From assembly GCF_014642405.1 (NCBI RefSeq), contig NZ_BMIN01000001.1, positions 186,001-250,000 on the forward strand: DNA of 64,000 nucleotides, given 5' to 3'. Origin of the DNA: Pontibacillus salipaludis (GTDB lineage Bacteria; Bacillota; Bacilli; Bacillales; BH030062). Numbering within the stretch: position 1 is the first letter of the stretch; each line of letters opens with the position of its first letter. The notes under the pieces were generated by a model, which saw nothing but the letters and a program-made list of their open reading frames with translations, ran no database searches and was not told the DNA's origin. Of this stretch, positions 33,845 through 43,122 are shown one piece after another. The translations under genes and the position numbers were made by a program.

Positions 33845-34930
33845 GTGAGCACAAGTTTATTTCAGCAAGCAGAACAATTTATACATAGATGCTTCCGTGA
33901 GCTAGGGAAAACGGAGCAAGAGATCCATGAGCGATTGGCAGAAATTCGAATGCAAATTTCTGAATCAAATCATTATGAACATACATATGAGGAACTAGAA
34001 TACGGAGCTAAAATGGCATGGCGTCAAAGCAATCGCTGTATAGGTAGGTTGTTTTGGGATTCGTTACATGTCTTTGATTTTCGTCAGATCTCCTCAGTAG
34101 AAGGAGTGTATGAGGCTTTATGTAAGCATTTAAGTTACGCAACAAATGAGGGCAAGATTAGGTCGACCATTTCCGTATTTAAGCCACGAAAGCACAATCA
34201 GGATCCAATCCGCTTATTGAACCATCAGCTTTTGAGGTACGCTGGTTATGAGGAAGATGATCAGATTATTGGTGACCCAGCTTCTATTTCATTTACAAAA
34301 TACTGCCAATCACTCGGTTGGCGTGGTGATTATACAGACTTTGACCTCTTGCCATGGGTGATTCAAATTGAGGATCAAGAGCCAGAGTGGTATGAAGTCC
34401 CTAAATCGTTAGTAAAAGAAGTTCCACTAACCCATCCTGATTACGAATGGTTTGCTGACATGCAGCTGAAGTGGTATTCCGTTCCAGTTATATCGGATAT
34501 GATGCTTGAAATTGGTGGGATTGAATATGTAGCTGCACCCTTTAATGGCTGGTATATGGAAACAGAAATCGGTGCGAGGAATTTAGCAGATGAATGTCGA
34601 TATGATTTGTTGCCGCAAGTTGCTTCTCGAATGGGATTAGATATAAAAAGAAACCGTTCTCTTTGGAAAGATCGGGCATTGTTAGAGCTAAATGCAGCGG
34701 TTCTTCACTCATTTAGAGAAAATGGTGTGAGTATTGTAGACCACCATACGGCCGCAAACCAGTTTAAATTATTTGAAGAGAAGGAACATGCGTGCGGACG
34801 CTCTATTACAGGGGATTGGACATGGTTGATTCCACCGATCTCTCCAGCTTCCACTCATATCTTCCATCAATCATATGATGATACGATAAAGAGCCCTAAC
34901 TTTTTCTATCAGGACTCCCCTTATAAATGA
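33845..34930 (+). CDS. nos: Nitric oxide synthase oxygenase
   Basis: Bacterial NO synthase of about 361 residues: oxygenase domain only, with no reductase. It makes NO from arginine with help from a general flavodoxin. The haem Cys lies in '[13 protein letters not shown]' (about residue 65), substrate Glu in '[16 protein letters not shown]', and it ends with '[22 protein letters not shown]' as in the family. Start: the ATG at 33839 is only 3 bases from GGAGG; the GTG at 33845 has 9-base spacing and is preferred. Bacillus enzymes protect against oxidative stress and antibiotics; Hmp, which removes NO, is encoded 12 kb away in this window. Confidence 0.97.
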   Translation: MSTSLFQQAEQFIHRCFRELGKTEQEIHERLAEIRMQISESNHYEHTYEELEYGAKMAWRQSNRCIGRLFWDSLHVFDFRQISSVEGVYEALCKHLSYATNEGKIRSTISVFKPRKHNQDPIRLLNHQLLRYAGYEEDDQIIGDPASISFTKYCQSLGWRGDYTDFDLLPWVIQIEDQEPEWYEVPKSLVKEVPLTHPDYEWFADMQLKWYSVPVISDMMLEIGGIEYVAAPFNGWYMETEIGARNLADECRYDLLPQVASRMGLDIKRNRSLWKDRALLELNAAVLHSFRENGVSIVDHHTAANQFKLFEEKEHACGRSITGDWTWLIPPISPASTHIFHQSYDDTIKSPNFFYQDSPYK

Positions 34931-34967
34931 ATTAAACTTCTTTAAGCTCTCCCTAGTTCATAAGAAT

Positions 34968-35003
34968 AAACAAACCGCTTAGATTGTTTCTAAGCGGTTT
35001 GTT
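34968..35003. terminator. Bidirectional terminator between nos and the DJ-1 gene
   Basis: A 13-bp stem (ACAAACCGCTTAG and complement, 34970-35002) with a 7-base loop lies between the convergent genes, with A- and T-runs on the flanks. Confidence 0.85.
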
Positions 35004-35014
35004 GTCATTGGCAC

Positions 35015-35539
35015 TTATTTTGATTCTAATACCTTAATAAATTCTCTCATATAGTCAGGTAGATCAGGAGGCCTGCGACTTGATACAAGATGACCATCAA
35101 CTGTAACAGGTTCATTGACCCATTCCGCTCCTGCGTTCATCATATCGTGCTTGATTCCAGGCGTACTTGTTACACGTTTGCCCTTTAAGATATCAGCAGA
35201 GATAAGAACCCAGCCAGCATGGCAGATCTGACCGATCACTTTTTCATCATCATTCATGCTTTGAACCATCGTTAGGATTGATTCATATCGACGAAGTTTA
35301 TCGGGGGACCATCCACCTGGGACGAGAATCGCATCATAATCACTAGCTTGTACTTCTTCAAATGAACAGTCTGAAGTAACTGGTACTCCGTATTTTCCTT
35401 TATACTGTTCATTTGCTTTCTCCCCTGCAATGTGAACTTCTGCTCCTTCTTCACGCAAACGTAGAACAGGGTACCACAGTTCAAGATCTTCGAATTCATC
35501 ACTTACAATCTGAATAACTTTTTTTCCTTGTAATTTCAA
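35015..35539 (-). CDS. DJ-1/PfpI family protein
   Basis: A 174-residue protein of the DJ-1/ThiJ/PfpI family (general-stress-protein-18-like). It shows 'KVIQIVSDEFEDLELWYPVLRLREEGAEVHI', the nucleophilic elbow 'IGQICHAGWVLISADIL' with the reactive Cys, and the acidic residue of the active site in 'DEFEDLELW'. Members act as deglycases, chaperones or proteases; the activity is not decided. Start is TTG after AAGGAGGG (11-base spacing), matching the family's usual N-terminus. Confidence 0.9.
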   Translation of the reverse strand: MKLQGKKVIQIVSDEFEDLELWYPVLRLREEGAEVHIAGEKANEQYKGKYGVPVTSDCSFEEVQASDYDAILVPGGWSPDKLRRYESILTMVQSMNDDEKVIGQICHAGWVLISADILKGKRVTSTPGIKHDMMNAGAEWVNEPVTVDGHLVSSRRPPDLPDYMREFIKVLESK

Positions 35540-35700
35540 AAGGATCGCCCTCCTTACATTAACTTCTCTTCTTATTTAACATGATTCCATCTTGCAATGC
35601 AATGAAGAAGAACAGTCTTTTTTCTTGCATTAATTTATCTGAAAATTTAAAATAAATGGTGAGGCTTTCTTTTAATCCGAATAAGGAAGTTCTCGTTTTT

Positions 35701-35714
35701 TGAAAGCGCTATCA
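35701..35714 (+). promoter_or_regulatory. CcpA binding site (cre box) upstream of the aldehyde dehydrogenase operon
   Basis: TGAAAGCGCTATCA matches the cre consensus TGWAANCGNTNWCA at every position, 32 bases before the gene start. Placement in or just after the promoter suggests catabolite repression. Confidence 0.85.
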
Positions 35715-35745
35715 ATTATGTACATATTATCGAGGAGGTATGTTA

Positions 35746-37266
35746 ATGATCTATGCAAACCCAGGAGAGCAAGATTCAAAAGTAACGTTTAAGGAACGAT
35801 ATGAGAATTATATTGGTGGGAAGTGGACAGCCCCTTCTGGCGGTGAATACTTTAAAAATGTCAGCCCCGTTAATGGTAAAGCCTTTTGTGAGGTAGCAAG
35901 GTCTACTGAAGATGATATCAATCTGGCCATAGATGCAGCCGATGAAGCTAAGGTTGCGTGGGGGCAAACATCCACAACTGAACGCGCTAATCTTCTTAAC
36001 AAAATAGCAGATCGATTGGAAGATAACCTTGAAATGCTAGCCGTTGCTGAAACGTGGGATAACGGTAAGGCAGTTAGAGAAACACTTGCAGCTGATCTTC
36101 CACTTGCAGTTGATCATTTCCGCTATTTTGCTGGATGTATACGAGCACAAGAAGGTTCAATAGGTGAAGTAGATGGAGATACCATTGCCTATCATTTTCA
36201 TGAACCACTCGGAGTGGTGGGGCAAATTATTCCGTGGAATTTCCCTATATTAATGGCTACTTGGAAGCTTGCTCCAGCACTCGCTGCTGGTAATTGTGTA
36301 GTGTTAAAGCCAGCTGAACAAACCCCTGCTTCTATAATGGTTTTAATGGAATTAATTGAAGACATTCTTCCACCAGGGGTCATTAATATCGTAAACGGAT
36401 TCGGTGTAGAAGCAGGCAAACCTCTTGCTCAAAGTGATCGCATTTCTAAGATTGCATTCACTGGTGAAACAACAACTGGTCGTTTAATCATGCAATACGC
36501 GTCTCAAAATATCATCCCCGTTACGCTTGAGTTAGGTGGGAAATCACCAAATATCTTCTTTAAAGATGTAATGGACCAAGATGATGACTTTTTAGATAAA
36601 GCGATTGAGGGCTTTTTGATGTTTGCTTTAAACCAAGGTGAAGTATGTACCTGCCCTTCACGCGCTCTTATTGATGAGTCGATCTATGACGAATTTATGG
36701 AGCGGGCGCTTACTCGTGTGAAGGAAATAAAACAAGGAAATCCTCTAGATACAGATACAATGATCGGAGCTCAGGCATCAAGTGAGCAACTTGAGAAGAT
36801 CCTCTCCTATTTAGATATTGGTAAGGAAGAAGGAGCCGAGTGTCTAATTGGTGGGAGTAGAAACACATTAGAGGGTGACTTAAGCGAGGGATACTACGTA
36901 AACCCAACGATCTTTAAAGGGTCGAATGATATGAGGGTTTTCCAAGAAGAGATTTTTGGTCCAGTCGTTTCTGTGACCACATTTAAAACTGAAGAAGAAG
37001 CAATGAGTATAGCTAACGATACGCTTTATGGTTTAGGAGCGGGTGTATGGACTCGTAACATAAATACTGCTTATCAGTTCGGACGTGGCATTGAAGCGGG
37101 ACGAGTATGGACAAATTGTTATCATGCTTACCCTGCTCACGCTGCTTTTGGTGGATATAAGATGTCAGGTATTGGACGTGAGAACCACAAAATGATGTTG
37201 TCTCATTATCAACAAACTAAAAATATGCTTGTTAGTTATAGTCCTAAAAAGCTAGGATTTTATTAA
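35746..37266 (+). CDS. NAD-dependent aldehyde dehydrogenase (acetaldehyde / AldA-ExaC type)
   Basis: Aldehyde dehydrogenase of 506 residues from the branch that oxidises acetaldehyde and other short aldehydes. Motifs: '[30 protein letters not shown]' region, 'FTGETTTGR', base Glu in '[11 protein letters not shown]', catalytic Cys at C301 in '[14 protein letters not shown]', '[10 protein letters not shown]' and '[16 protein letters not shown]'. It is followed after 1 base by DUF779, the usual partner of this branch. Start: the ATG at 35740 touches the RBS GAGGAGGT, so the ATG at 35746 is preferred. A perfect cre box precedes it, so CcpA control is likely. Confidence 0.94.
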   Translation: MIYANPGEQDSKVTFKERYENYIGGKWTAPSGGEYFKNVSPVNGKAFCEVARSTEDDINLAIDAADEAKVAWGQTSTTERANLLNKIADRLEDNLEMLAVAETWDNGKAVRETLAADLPLAVDHFRYFAGCIRAQEGSIGEVDGDTIAYHFHEPLGVVGQIIPWNFPILMATWKLAPALAAGNCVVLKPAEQTPASIMVLMELIEDILPPGVINIVNGFGVEAGKPLAQSDRISKIAFTGETTTGRLIMQYASQNIIPVTLELGGKSPNIFFKDVMDQDDDFLDKAIEGFLMFALNQGEVCTCPSRALIDESIYDEFMERALTRVKEIKQGNPLDTDTMIGAQASSEQLEKILSYLDIGKEEGAECLIGGSRNTLEGDLSEGYYVNPTIFKGSNDMRVFQEEIFGPVVSVTTFKTEEEAMSIANDTLYGLGAGVWTRNINTAYQFGRGIEAGRVWTNCYHAYPAHAAFGGYKMSGIGRENHKMMLSHYQQTKNMLVSYSPKKLGFY

Positions 37267-37267
37267 G

Positions 37268-37597
37268 ATGGAGCGGGTTACAGCAACTGATTCAGCACTT
37301 GCACTAATTGAGAAGCTAAAATCTAAACATGGTCCTCTCTTATTTCATCAGTCAGGTGGGTGTTGTGACGGTAGCTCGCCTATGTGCTATCCACAAGATG
37401 ATTTCTTAATTGGTAAAGCTGATGTACATTTAGGCGATATTGGTGGCTGTCCATTTTACATGAATAAAAAGCAATATGAGTATTGGAAACACACCTTACT
37501 CATTATAGATGTAGTTGAAGGTCGAGGAGGAATGTTCTCGCTAGAAGGTCCAGATGGTGTTCGTTTCTTAACTCGCTCGAAGATCCTTCCTGAATAG
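37268..37597 (+). CDS. DUF779 domain protein, aldehyde dehydrogenase partner
   Basis: A 109-residue protein that almost always follows ExaC/AldA-type aldehyde dehydrogenases. It has 'ALIEKLKSKHGPLLFHQSGGCCDGSSPMC' with a CC-x-x-x-x-x-C cluster that could bind metal, then 'DIGGCPFYMNKKQYEYWKHT' and 'EGRGGMFSLEGPDG'. Function is not established; a role in enzyme activation or redox protection is an inference. It starts one base after the enzyme's stop without a clear RBS, so translation is coupled. Terminator at 37601-37632 follows. Confidence 0.92.
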   Translation: MERVTATDSALALIEKLKSKHGPLLFHQSGGCCDGSSPMCYPQDDFLIGKADVHLGDIGGCPFYMNKKQYEYWKHTLLIIDVVEGRGGMFSLEGPDGVRFLTRSKILPE

Positions 37598-37598
37598 A

Positions 37599-37634
37599 GA
37601 AAAAGGCTGTTCCGTTATTGGAACAGCCTTTTCT
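37599..37634. terminator. Bidirectional terminator between DUF779 and yfhD
   Basis: AAAAGGCTGTTCC and GGAACAGCCTTTT form a perfect 13-bp stem with a 6-base loop; A- and T-runs flank it between convergent genes. Confidence 0.9.
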
Positions 37635-37826
37635 TTATTTATTATGTTTTTTGGCTCGTTGATCCGCTGCTTGTGACCGTTCCTGTGCTTTGCGGTCTGC
37701 TTCATCTGCAAATTCTTGAGCGAATTCTACGTCACGTCCATCTTCCACAATGTCTTGTTTAGGCGTTTGAGAAAGGTCACGTGTTTTATTTTTGTTTTTA
37801 CCTTTTTTACTTTGTCCTCTTGTCAT
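37635..37826 (-). CDS. yfhD: YfhD family protein
   Basis: A small, very hydrophilic protein of 63 residues with basic ends ('TRGQSKKGKNKNKTRD' and 'DQRAKKHNK') and an acidic centre ('DGRDVEFAQEFADEADRKAQER'). This matches the YfhD family of Bacillus, with conserved 'PKQDI...DGxDVEFAxE' and 'AQERSQAADQRAK'. Function is unknown; it is sporulation- or stress-linked in relatives. RBS GAGGTGA. Confidence 0.88.
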   Translation of the reverse strand: MTRGQSKKGKNKNKTRDLSQTPKQDIVEDGRDVEFAQEFADEADRKAQERSQAADQRAKKHNK

Positions 37827-37913
37827 GAAAAATCACCTCACCTGAGATTGTGGAGCTGTAAATGCCCCTTCTTAATATGTGTCAATTGGTGAGGGATATG
37901 AGGAGAAATTGTC

Positions 37914-38609
37914 TTAGCGATAAACTTTCACTGTAACGCTCTTTCTTCCCCATTGAATCGCTTCTTGATAATCTGGTATAAAGACGTCAATAGCCTTTCC
38001 ATCAATGCTGCCCCCTATGTCCTCAGCTGTTGCATATCCATACCCTTCTACCCATACAGTCGAGCCTAGTGGAATTACATCCGGGTCTACTGAAATCACT
38101 TTTTGATCTGGATTCGCTTTTAAGTCTACGCCAGTCGCCGTTATGCCTGAACAACCTGCACAGTTTGCTGTATAAGCTGTAGCCGTTGCTGTAAAGGTTT
38201 CAATAACATCCGTCGTATCTTCATCAGATGATGTTCCTTGAGTCGTTGAATCGACAATGAGCATATCTCCTGGATGGATGATCGTTGATGATAGCTGGTT
38301 CAAGGATTGTAACTCCGTGACCGTTAGTCCATATGTATTTGCAATTGCCCACAGTGAGTCCCCGGAACGAACAGTATAGGTTTCTCCATCAGATGTATCA
38401 TTACTGATAGTAAGTTGATCTCCAGGGTAAATAATAGTAGAGTGTAAATCGTTCCAATCTTTTAATTGAGTAACTGAAACGTTGTGCTCAACAGAGATGC
38501 CCCAAAGCGTATCTCCACTTTGTACAGTTACATCCTCTGCCGATACTTGCCCGGTAATGGAAGCAGATAACCCAGTTGCAGCTACTAGTGTAAGTATCGT
38601 TTTTTTCAT
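37914..38609 (-). CDS. LysM and 3D domain cell-wall protein (YocH-like)
   Basis: Secreted wall-associated protein of 231 residues. It has a signal peptide ('KKTILTLVAATGLSASITGQVSAED', cleaved near residue 25), two LysM repeats ('VQSGDTLWGISVEHNVSVTQLKDWN' and 'VRSGDSLWAIANTYGLTVTELQSLN'), a Ser/Thr linker and a C-terminal 3D domain ending 'GKAIDVFIPDYQEAIQWGRKSVTVKVYR', with the three Asp residues that name it. B. subtilis YocH has the same order and is a WalR-controlled muralytic enzyme. Start: the ATG at 38609 after GGGAGGA gives the signal peptide; a longer in-frame start is rejected. Confidence 0.92.
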   Translation of the reverse strand: MKKTILTLVAATGLSASITGQVSAEDVTVQSGDTLWGISVEHNVSVTQLKDWNDLHSTIIYPGDQLTISNDTSDGETYTVRSGDSLWAIANTYGLTVTELQSLNQLSSTIIHPGDMLIVDSTTQGTSSDEDTTDVIETFTATATAYTANCAGCSGITATGVDLKANPDQKVISVDPDVIPLGSTVWVEGYGYATAEDIGGSIDGKAIDVFIPDYQEAIQWGRKSVTVKVYR

Positions 38610-38834
38610 GTGTACGTCCTCCCAATTTTGATGGATCATTTTACGATGAATCCTCTCCCCATCAAACCACAGCAAACAACAAGGCACAATCGGTTAACAA
38701 TCCTATTTTGTGAAATCGACATCGTTATAATTTATAATGAATTCCGTACTTATGGATCGCCAACATTGAATCCTTTTCCATAAAAACGTAATAAATGGAT
38801 GAAATATAAGCGGATCACCCTATGTATGCTAAAT

Positions 38835-38876
38835 AAAAAACCCTCTGGTCAAATTAAGGGACCGGAGGGTTTTTTA
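38835..38876 (-). terminator. Terminator of the panF operon
   Basis: AAAAAACCCTCTGGTC and GACCGGAGGGTTTTTT (38835-38850 and 38860-38875) form a stem with one mismatch and a 9-base loop ending in a T-run; it lies just after the panF stop codon. Confidence 0.85.
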
Positions 38877-38885
38877 AATTTTCAT

Positions 38886-40328
38886 TTAGTGTTGATGCTC
38901 AGTTACTTTATGTTGTGTGAATAAACTTACTAGTACATAAATGACCAATGATGATAGTACTGGCAATACAACGGTATGCATACCGAACAAAGGTGTAGTC
39001 GTCATTTGATCAATCGCAATATAGGATCCAATTCCTACTAACATAGAAGCTAATGCTCCATATTTGTTTCCTTTTGACCAGTATAATCCCATAACAACAG
39101 GCCATATAAAAACAGCTTCTAATCCACCAAATGCAAATAAATTTAACCATATAAGAAGATCAGGCGGGTTTAATGCCATTAGAAATACGAGGATACCAAG
39201 GACCGCCGTAATGGTAATACTTAACTTTTTTACCCGTTGGTTACTAGCATCTGGCTTCACGTAATTTAGGTAGACATCTTTTAAAATGGCTGAACTTACA
39301 AGAAGCAGAAGAGAATCAACTGTAGACATAATGGCAGCCATTGGAGCTGCAAGCACGATTCCTGCTAACCAAGGAGGCAACACTTCTTGAGCGATAAGTG
39401 GCATAACTTTGTCTCCTACTTCGATACCAGGAAGAATAGGGCGAGCAAACACACCTATTAAATGCATATTTAACATTATAAAACCAACTACAATGGTTCC
39501 AATTATAAGTGCTCGATGCATGGCTTTAGAACTTTTATAAGACATTGCCCTTACGGTTACTTGAGGTAATCCCACAACCCCAACTCCGACTAAAATCCAG
39601 AAGGAGGATACGTAACTCGGAGTAAGATCAAGATTTGCCCCATATGGTGTTAGTAAGTTGGGATTCTCAGCAGAAAGGTCTGCTACAATGGATGAAACAC
39701 CACCCCCAGCAATGATCGTAGCAACAAGTAGGATTAGCGTTCCAAAGAACATGACAATCCCCTGGACTGTATCAGTTAAAGCAACAGCCCGAAACCCTCC
39801 TATAATAACGTACACTAGAACAGATAAAGCAAATAAGAAGAGTGCGCTTGTATAGGATAGTCCTGTAATCGATTCAATAAGTCTGGCTCCACCGACCCAT
39901 TGAGCAGCCATGGCAGAGAAGAGAAAGATAATAATGCTCAAAGCTGATGTAATGACCACCCATTTGCTGTTGTACCTTCCCTTTAAAAAGTCAATAAGGG
40001 TAACTGCATTGTATTTTCTGGCCATGATGGCAAATTTCTTCCCAAGGATCATAAGAACGAAATAACCAGTAGCCACCTGGCTCATGGCAAGTAAAACCCA
40101 TCCAAGACCCTGAGTATAAGCGACACCTGGACCTCCAACAAAGCTACTTGCACTTCCGTATGTAGCCGTCATGGTCATAGCTAGAATGAACCCACCTAGT
40201 TGCCTACCTCCAAGGAAATAGTCTTCTAAGAAATTTTGTGAAGCGTGTAACTGACGACTGCTCCATAAGCCGAAGAAAAAGATTAATATTAAGAATAGTA
40301 GTAATGGGATAATAACAGATACATTCAT
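38886..40328 (-). CDS. panF: Sodium/pantothenate symporter
   Basis: Sodium:solute symporter family permease of 480 residues with about 13 spans. It has 'FILAMTMTATYGSASSFVGGPGVAYTQGLGWVLL' (typical PanF spans 2-3), 'QWVGGARLIESITGLSY' and the family motif 'GGFRAVALTDTVQGIVM', and 'APMAAIMSTVDSLLLL' near the end of the Na-binding region. It imports pantothenate for CoA synthesis. Its start overlaps the end of the YhdT gene by four bases (ATGA), the arrangement found across Bacillus and proteobacteria. Confidence 0.93.
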   Translation of the reverse strand: MNVSVIIPLLLFLILIFFFGLWSSRQLHASQNFLEDYFLGGRQLGGFILAMTMTATYGSASSFVGGPGVAYTQGLGWVLLAMSQVATGYFVLMILGKKFAIMARKYNAVTLIDFLKGRYNSKWVVITSALSIIIFLFSAMAAQWVGGARLIESITGLSYTSALFLFALSVLVYVIIGGFRAVALTDTVQGIVMFFGTLILLVATIIAGGGVSSIVADLSAENPNLLTPYGANLDLTPSYVSSFWILVGVGVVGLPQVTVRAMSYKSSKAMHRALIIGTIVVGFIMLNMHLIGVFARPILPGIEVGDKVMPLIAQEVLPPWLAGIVLAAPMAAIMSTVDSLLLLVSSAILKDVYLNYVKPDASNQRVKKLSITITAVLGILVFLMALNPPDLLIWLNLFAFGGLEAVFIWPVVMGLYWSKGNKYGALASMLVGIGSYIAIDQMTTTPLFGMHTVVLPVLSSLVIYVLVSLFTQHKVTEHQH

Positions 40329-40606
40329 TCTGGTCCCCCTCCCTCTTCGTCAAAAGGAACCTCTTTAAACCATACGGTCACAACAAATGTAACAAGAACC
40401 GCCATCAATATAAATCCACCTATACAGCTATAGACAAACCATGAGGGTAAGCCCCAAATATAGGTATAATCCTCAGGAGTTTGATCGCCTAAACCGTAAG
40501 CAAAAGCAAACCACCATACAAAGTTAATTATGGCTAACCCAACTCCGATTAGCGCTTCACGATGGGCAATTTTAAACCTGGGATCGCTATTTTTGTTATT
40601 TTCCAC
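40325..40606 (-). CDS. yhdT: YhdT family (DUF997) membrane protein
   Basis: A 93-residue protein with two membrane spans: 'EALIGVGLAIINFVWWFAFAYGLG' and 'FVYSCIGGFILMAVLVTFVVT', separated by 'PEDYTYIWGLPSW'. This is the YhdT/DUF997 signature. It is always next to panF and probably a small accessory subunit of the pantothenate symporter. Start is GTG with RBS AGGAGGGG; the stop overlaps the panF start. Confidence 0.9.
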   Translation of the reverse strand: MENNKNSDPRFKIAHREALIGVGLAIINFVWWFAFAYGLGDQTPEDYTYIWGLPSWFVYSCIGGFILMAVLVTFVVTVWFKEVPFDEEGGGPE

Positions 40607-40754
40607 ACAGGCCCCTCCTTTTTAGTAATGTTCATAAAAGGTTTACATTAAAATCGAACATAACCTCTAGTGTCGACATAACGTCTCTTGGTGGCACTAG
40701 TTATCATATCGGTTTTTTTTACGTATGAAAAGATAAATGTTTATGATTCTATAT

Positions 40755-40786
40755 AAAAAGAAACGACTATTATGTCGTTTCTTTTA
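40755..40786 (-). terminator. Terminator of the PAS histidine kinase gene
   Basis: AAAAGAAACGAC and GTCGTTTCTTTT form a perfect 12-bp stem with a 6-base loop after the kinase stop; minus-strand T-run follows. Confidence 0.85.
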
Positions 40787-40808
40787 AAAGGATGATGGTT
40801 AAAGGTTA

Positions 40809-42977
40809 TTAGTCAATAGCAGAGTGGACAGGAAGAGAAACGATAAAGGTTGTACCTTCCCCGGGTTTGCTATCCACACGAATGCTGCCATTGTGACTTT
40901 CTATAATTTTATATGACATCATCAAACCCAAACCATTCCCGTTATCTTTGGTAGTATAGAAAGGTTCCCCAAGTTGTTTAATTTGTTCTTCTGGAATACC
41001 CTCTCCTGTATCTTGGACAAATACATTTACATATTCACCTGAGATTTCTAAGAAGAGCTTTACCTCTCCCCCTACGTGGTTCGCTTCAATCCCGTTCTTA
41101 ATTAAATTGAGGAAAACTTGCTTTAACCGGTCTTCATCACAATAGATTGCAGTTGACTCAGGGGGATCTTTAAAGATTAAAGAAACTTTGCTTTTCCTTG
41201 CTTGATAATCGAGCAAGGATAAGACATTTTGAAGTATAGGCGTAATCCTCTTTTCTTCTAAATGAACCGCTTTTGGTTTAGATAAAACCATGAACTCTTC
41301 AACTATAACATTCACACGTTCAATCTCATCAACAATGATATCAAGCAGATCCCGTCTTGTGAGATCTTCTTCGTCTAACTGGAGGTATTCTGCATATCCT
41401 CTCATTGAAGTAAGTGGATTACGTATTTCGTGTGCTACCCCTGCAGCCAATTGACCTACAGCTGCTAATTTATCTTGACGATGAAGGACTTCTTCGGTTT
41501 TCTTTCGTTCTGTGATATCGTTTCTTATCGCCAAATATTGATAAGGCTTTCCATTTTCGTTCATAAAGGGAATGATCGTCGTATCTACCCAGTAAAACGT
41601 ACCATTTTTCGCTTTGTTTCGGATTTCGCCACGCCAAATGTGCCCTGTTCCAATTGTTTTCCATAGCTGTTTAAAAAATTGAGGGGGGTGATAGCCAGAG
41701 TTCAAAATGCGATGATCTTCCCCTAATAGCTCCTCACGAGAATACCCAGAGATTTCGCAGAATTTATCGTTCAAGTTATGGATAATCCCCTTCTCATCTG
41801 TAATGGCTACAATAGTTGATTGATTAAGAGCAAATTCAATATCCTGTACTTCTTTAAGGGCATTTTGTAATCGCTGTTCTGCTTCCTTTCTTGTTGTGAT
41901 ATCAGATCGAATGGCAATATATTGATAGGGCTTTCCTTTCTTATTAAGGAACGGCACGATCGTTGTATCTACCCAATAAAAAGAATCGTCTTTTGCTTGA
42001 TTTTGGATTTCACCTTTCCAAACTTGACCAGTGCCTATTGTCTTCCACATTTCTTTAAAGAAATCTTTTGAATGATAGCCAGAACTTATAATTCTATGAT
42101 CCTGACCAATAAGTTCATCTTCTCTGTATCCAGATATCTCACAAAACTTCTGATTTACATACGTAATAAATCCCTTTGAATCTGTGATGGCAACAATAGA
42201 AGACTCATCAAGAGCGAATGTAATATCTTTCAAATATGTATCTCTTGAAGCTAATCTTGTGTTTAGAAGCGTGCTCGAAACAAGAACACCTGCAATAATT
42301 AGTACAGACACAAAGAGTAAAAAATAGATGGAAAAAGAATACTCGCCTGTTACGGGTAATCCTGACGTATCTATAGTCTCTTCAAAAGATACAGACTTTG
42401 TTAACAAAAAGTACCCTTCAACTATTGCTCCTGTGATGATCAAGGCACTTATAGGCTTCAACCATGGGTTTTTAGAGTAAATGATATTTTTGTAATAAAA
42501 CAAAATCCATAATGCCAATAAGAATGATCCATACAGAAGTAACAAAGACCATACAAGGATAAATGGTTCGTAATACACCGAAGACTTCAAGGTATACATC
42601 CCTGTAACGTGAGTTGCAAATACACCCATAGTTAAAAAGAAGCTACCCATTATAAGGTTCATTGTTTTTATGGATTTATTGGTTACAAAGTAAAAGGAGA
42701 TGCCAGCAAAGGATATACCTAATCCCACTGACAAGATCGTAAGGGGAACTTGATTGTTTATGACATTATAAGAGTCGGAAGATAACATCGTGAGAAAGTT
42801 CATCACCCAGATTCCAATTCCCATAGAAATCATACCGCCTATAAACAGAAATTTGCCGTTACGTTCAGATGTTTTATACAATGTGAATAAATCTAATGCT
42901 GTATAAGAGGTCATCATTGTTAGTAGAATTGCGATTAAAAATAAAATTGGACTATAGGAAGCTAACATCGATTCCAT
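40809..42977 (-). CDS. Membrane sensor histidine kinase with MHYT-like sensor and two PAS domains
   Basis: The 722 residues are arranged as seven or so membrane spans (about 1-240), PAS 1 (about 248-360), PAS 2 (about 378-495), a dimerisation/phospho-acceptor helix with His in 'GVAHEIRNPLTSMRGY' (about 520) and a C-terminal HATPase domain ('NLIKNGIEAN', 'DTGEGIPEEQIKQLGEPFYTTK', 'GNGLGLMMSYKI'). The membrane part has MHYT-like repeats such as 'GIGIWVMNFLTML' and 'THVTGM', where one key His is replaced by Asn. PAS 1 and PAS 2 are near-copies, a tandem duplication. No response regulator is adjacent; it resembles orphan sporulation-phosphorelay kinases. Confidence 0.93.
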   Translation of the reverse strand: MESMLASYSPILFLIAILLTMMTSYTALDLFTLYKTSERNGKFLFIGGMISMGIGIWVMNFLTMLSSDSYNVINNQVPLTILSVGLGISFAGISFYFVTNKSIKTMNLIMGSFFLTMGVFATHVTGMYTLKSSVYYEPFILVWSLLLLYGSFLLALWILFYYKNIIYSKNPWLKPISALIITGAIVEGYFLLTKSVSFEETIDTSGLPVTGEYSFSIYFLLFVSVLIIAGVLVSSTLLNTRLASRDTYLKDITFALDESSIVAITDSKGFITYVNQKFCEISGYREDELIGQDHRIISSGYHSKDFFKEMWKTIGTGQVWKGEIQNQAKDDSFYWVDTTIVPFLNKKGKPYQYIAIRSDITTRKEAEQRLQNALKEVQDIEFALNQSTIVAITDEKGIIHNLNDKFCEISGYSREELLGEDHRILNSGYHPPQFFKQLWKTIGTGHIWRGEIRNKAKNGTFYWVDTTIIPFMNENGKPYQYLAIRNDITERKKTEEVLHRQDKLAAVGQLAAGVAHEIRNPLTSMRGYAEYLQLDEEDLTRRDLLDIIVDEIERVNVIVEEFMVLSKPKAVHLEEKRITPILQNVLSLLDYQARKSKVSLIFKDPPESTAIYCDEDRLKQVFLNLIKNGIEANHVGGEVKLFLEISGEYVNVFVQDTGEGIPEEQIKQLGEPFYTTKDNGNGLGLMMSYKIIESHNGSIRVDSKPGEGTTFIVSLPVHSAID

Positions 42978-43070
42978 TATAGGCCCCCTTTCTTTGAGGT
43001 TTCTCCTACTATTGTACTGGAAACCCCACCCTTATAAAAGCGTATTTGTTTGACTATATGAAAGAATTAC

Positions 43071-43105
43071 AAAAAAATCCTCCTCTATTATCAGAGGAGG
43101 ATTTT
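43071..43105 (-). terminator. Terminator of the DUF1206 gene
   Basis: AATCCTCCTCT (43076-43086) and its complement (43093-43103) make an 11-bp stem with a 6-base loop, with a T-run on the minus strand. Confidence 0.85.
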
Positions 43106-43122
43106 ACATATCTACTAATTCA

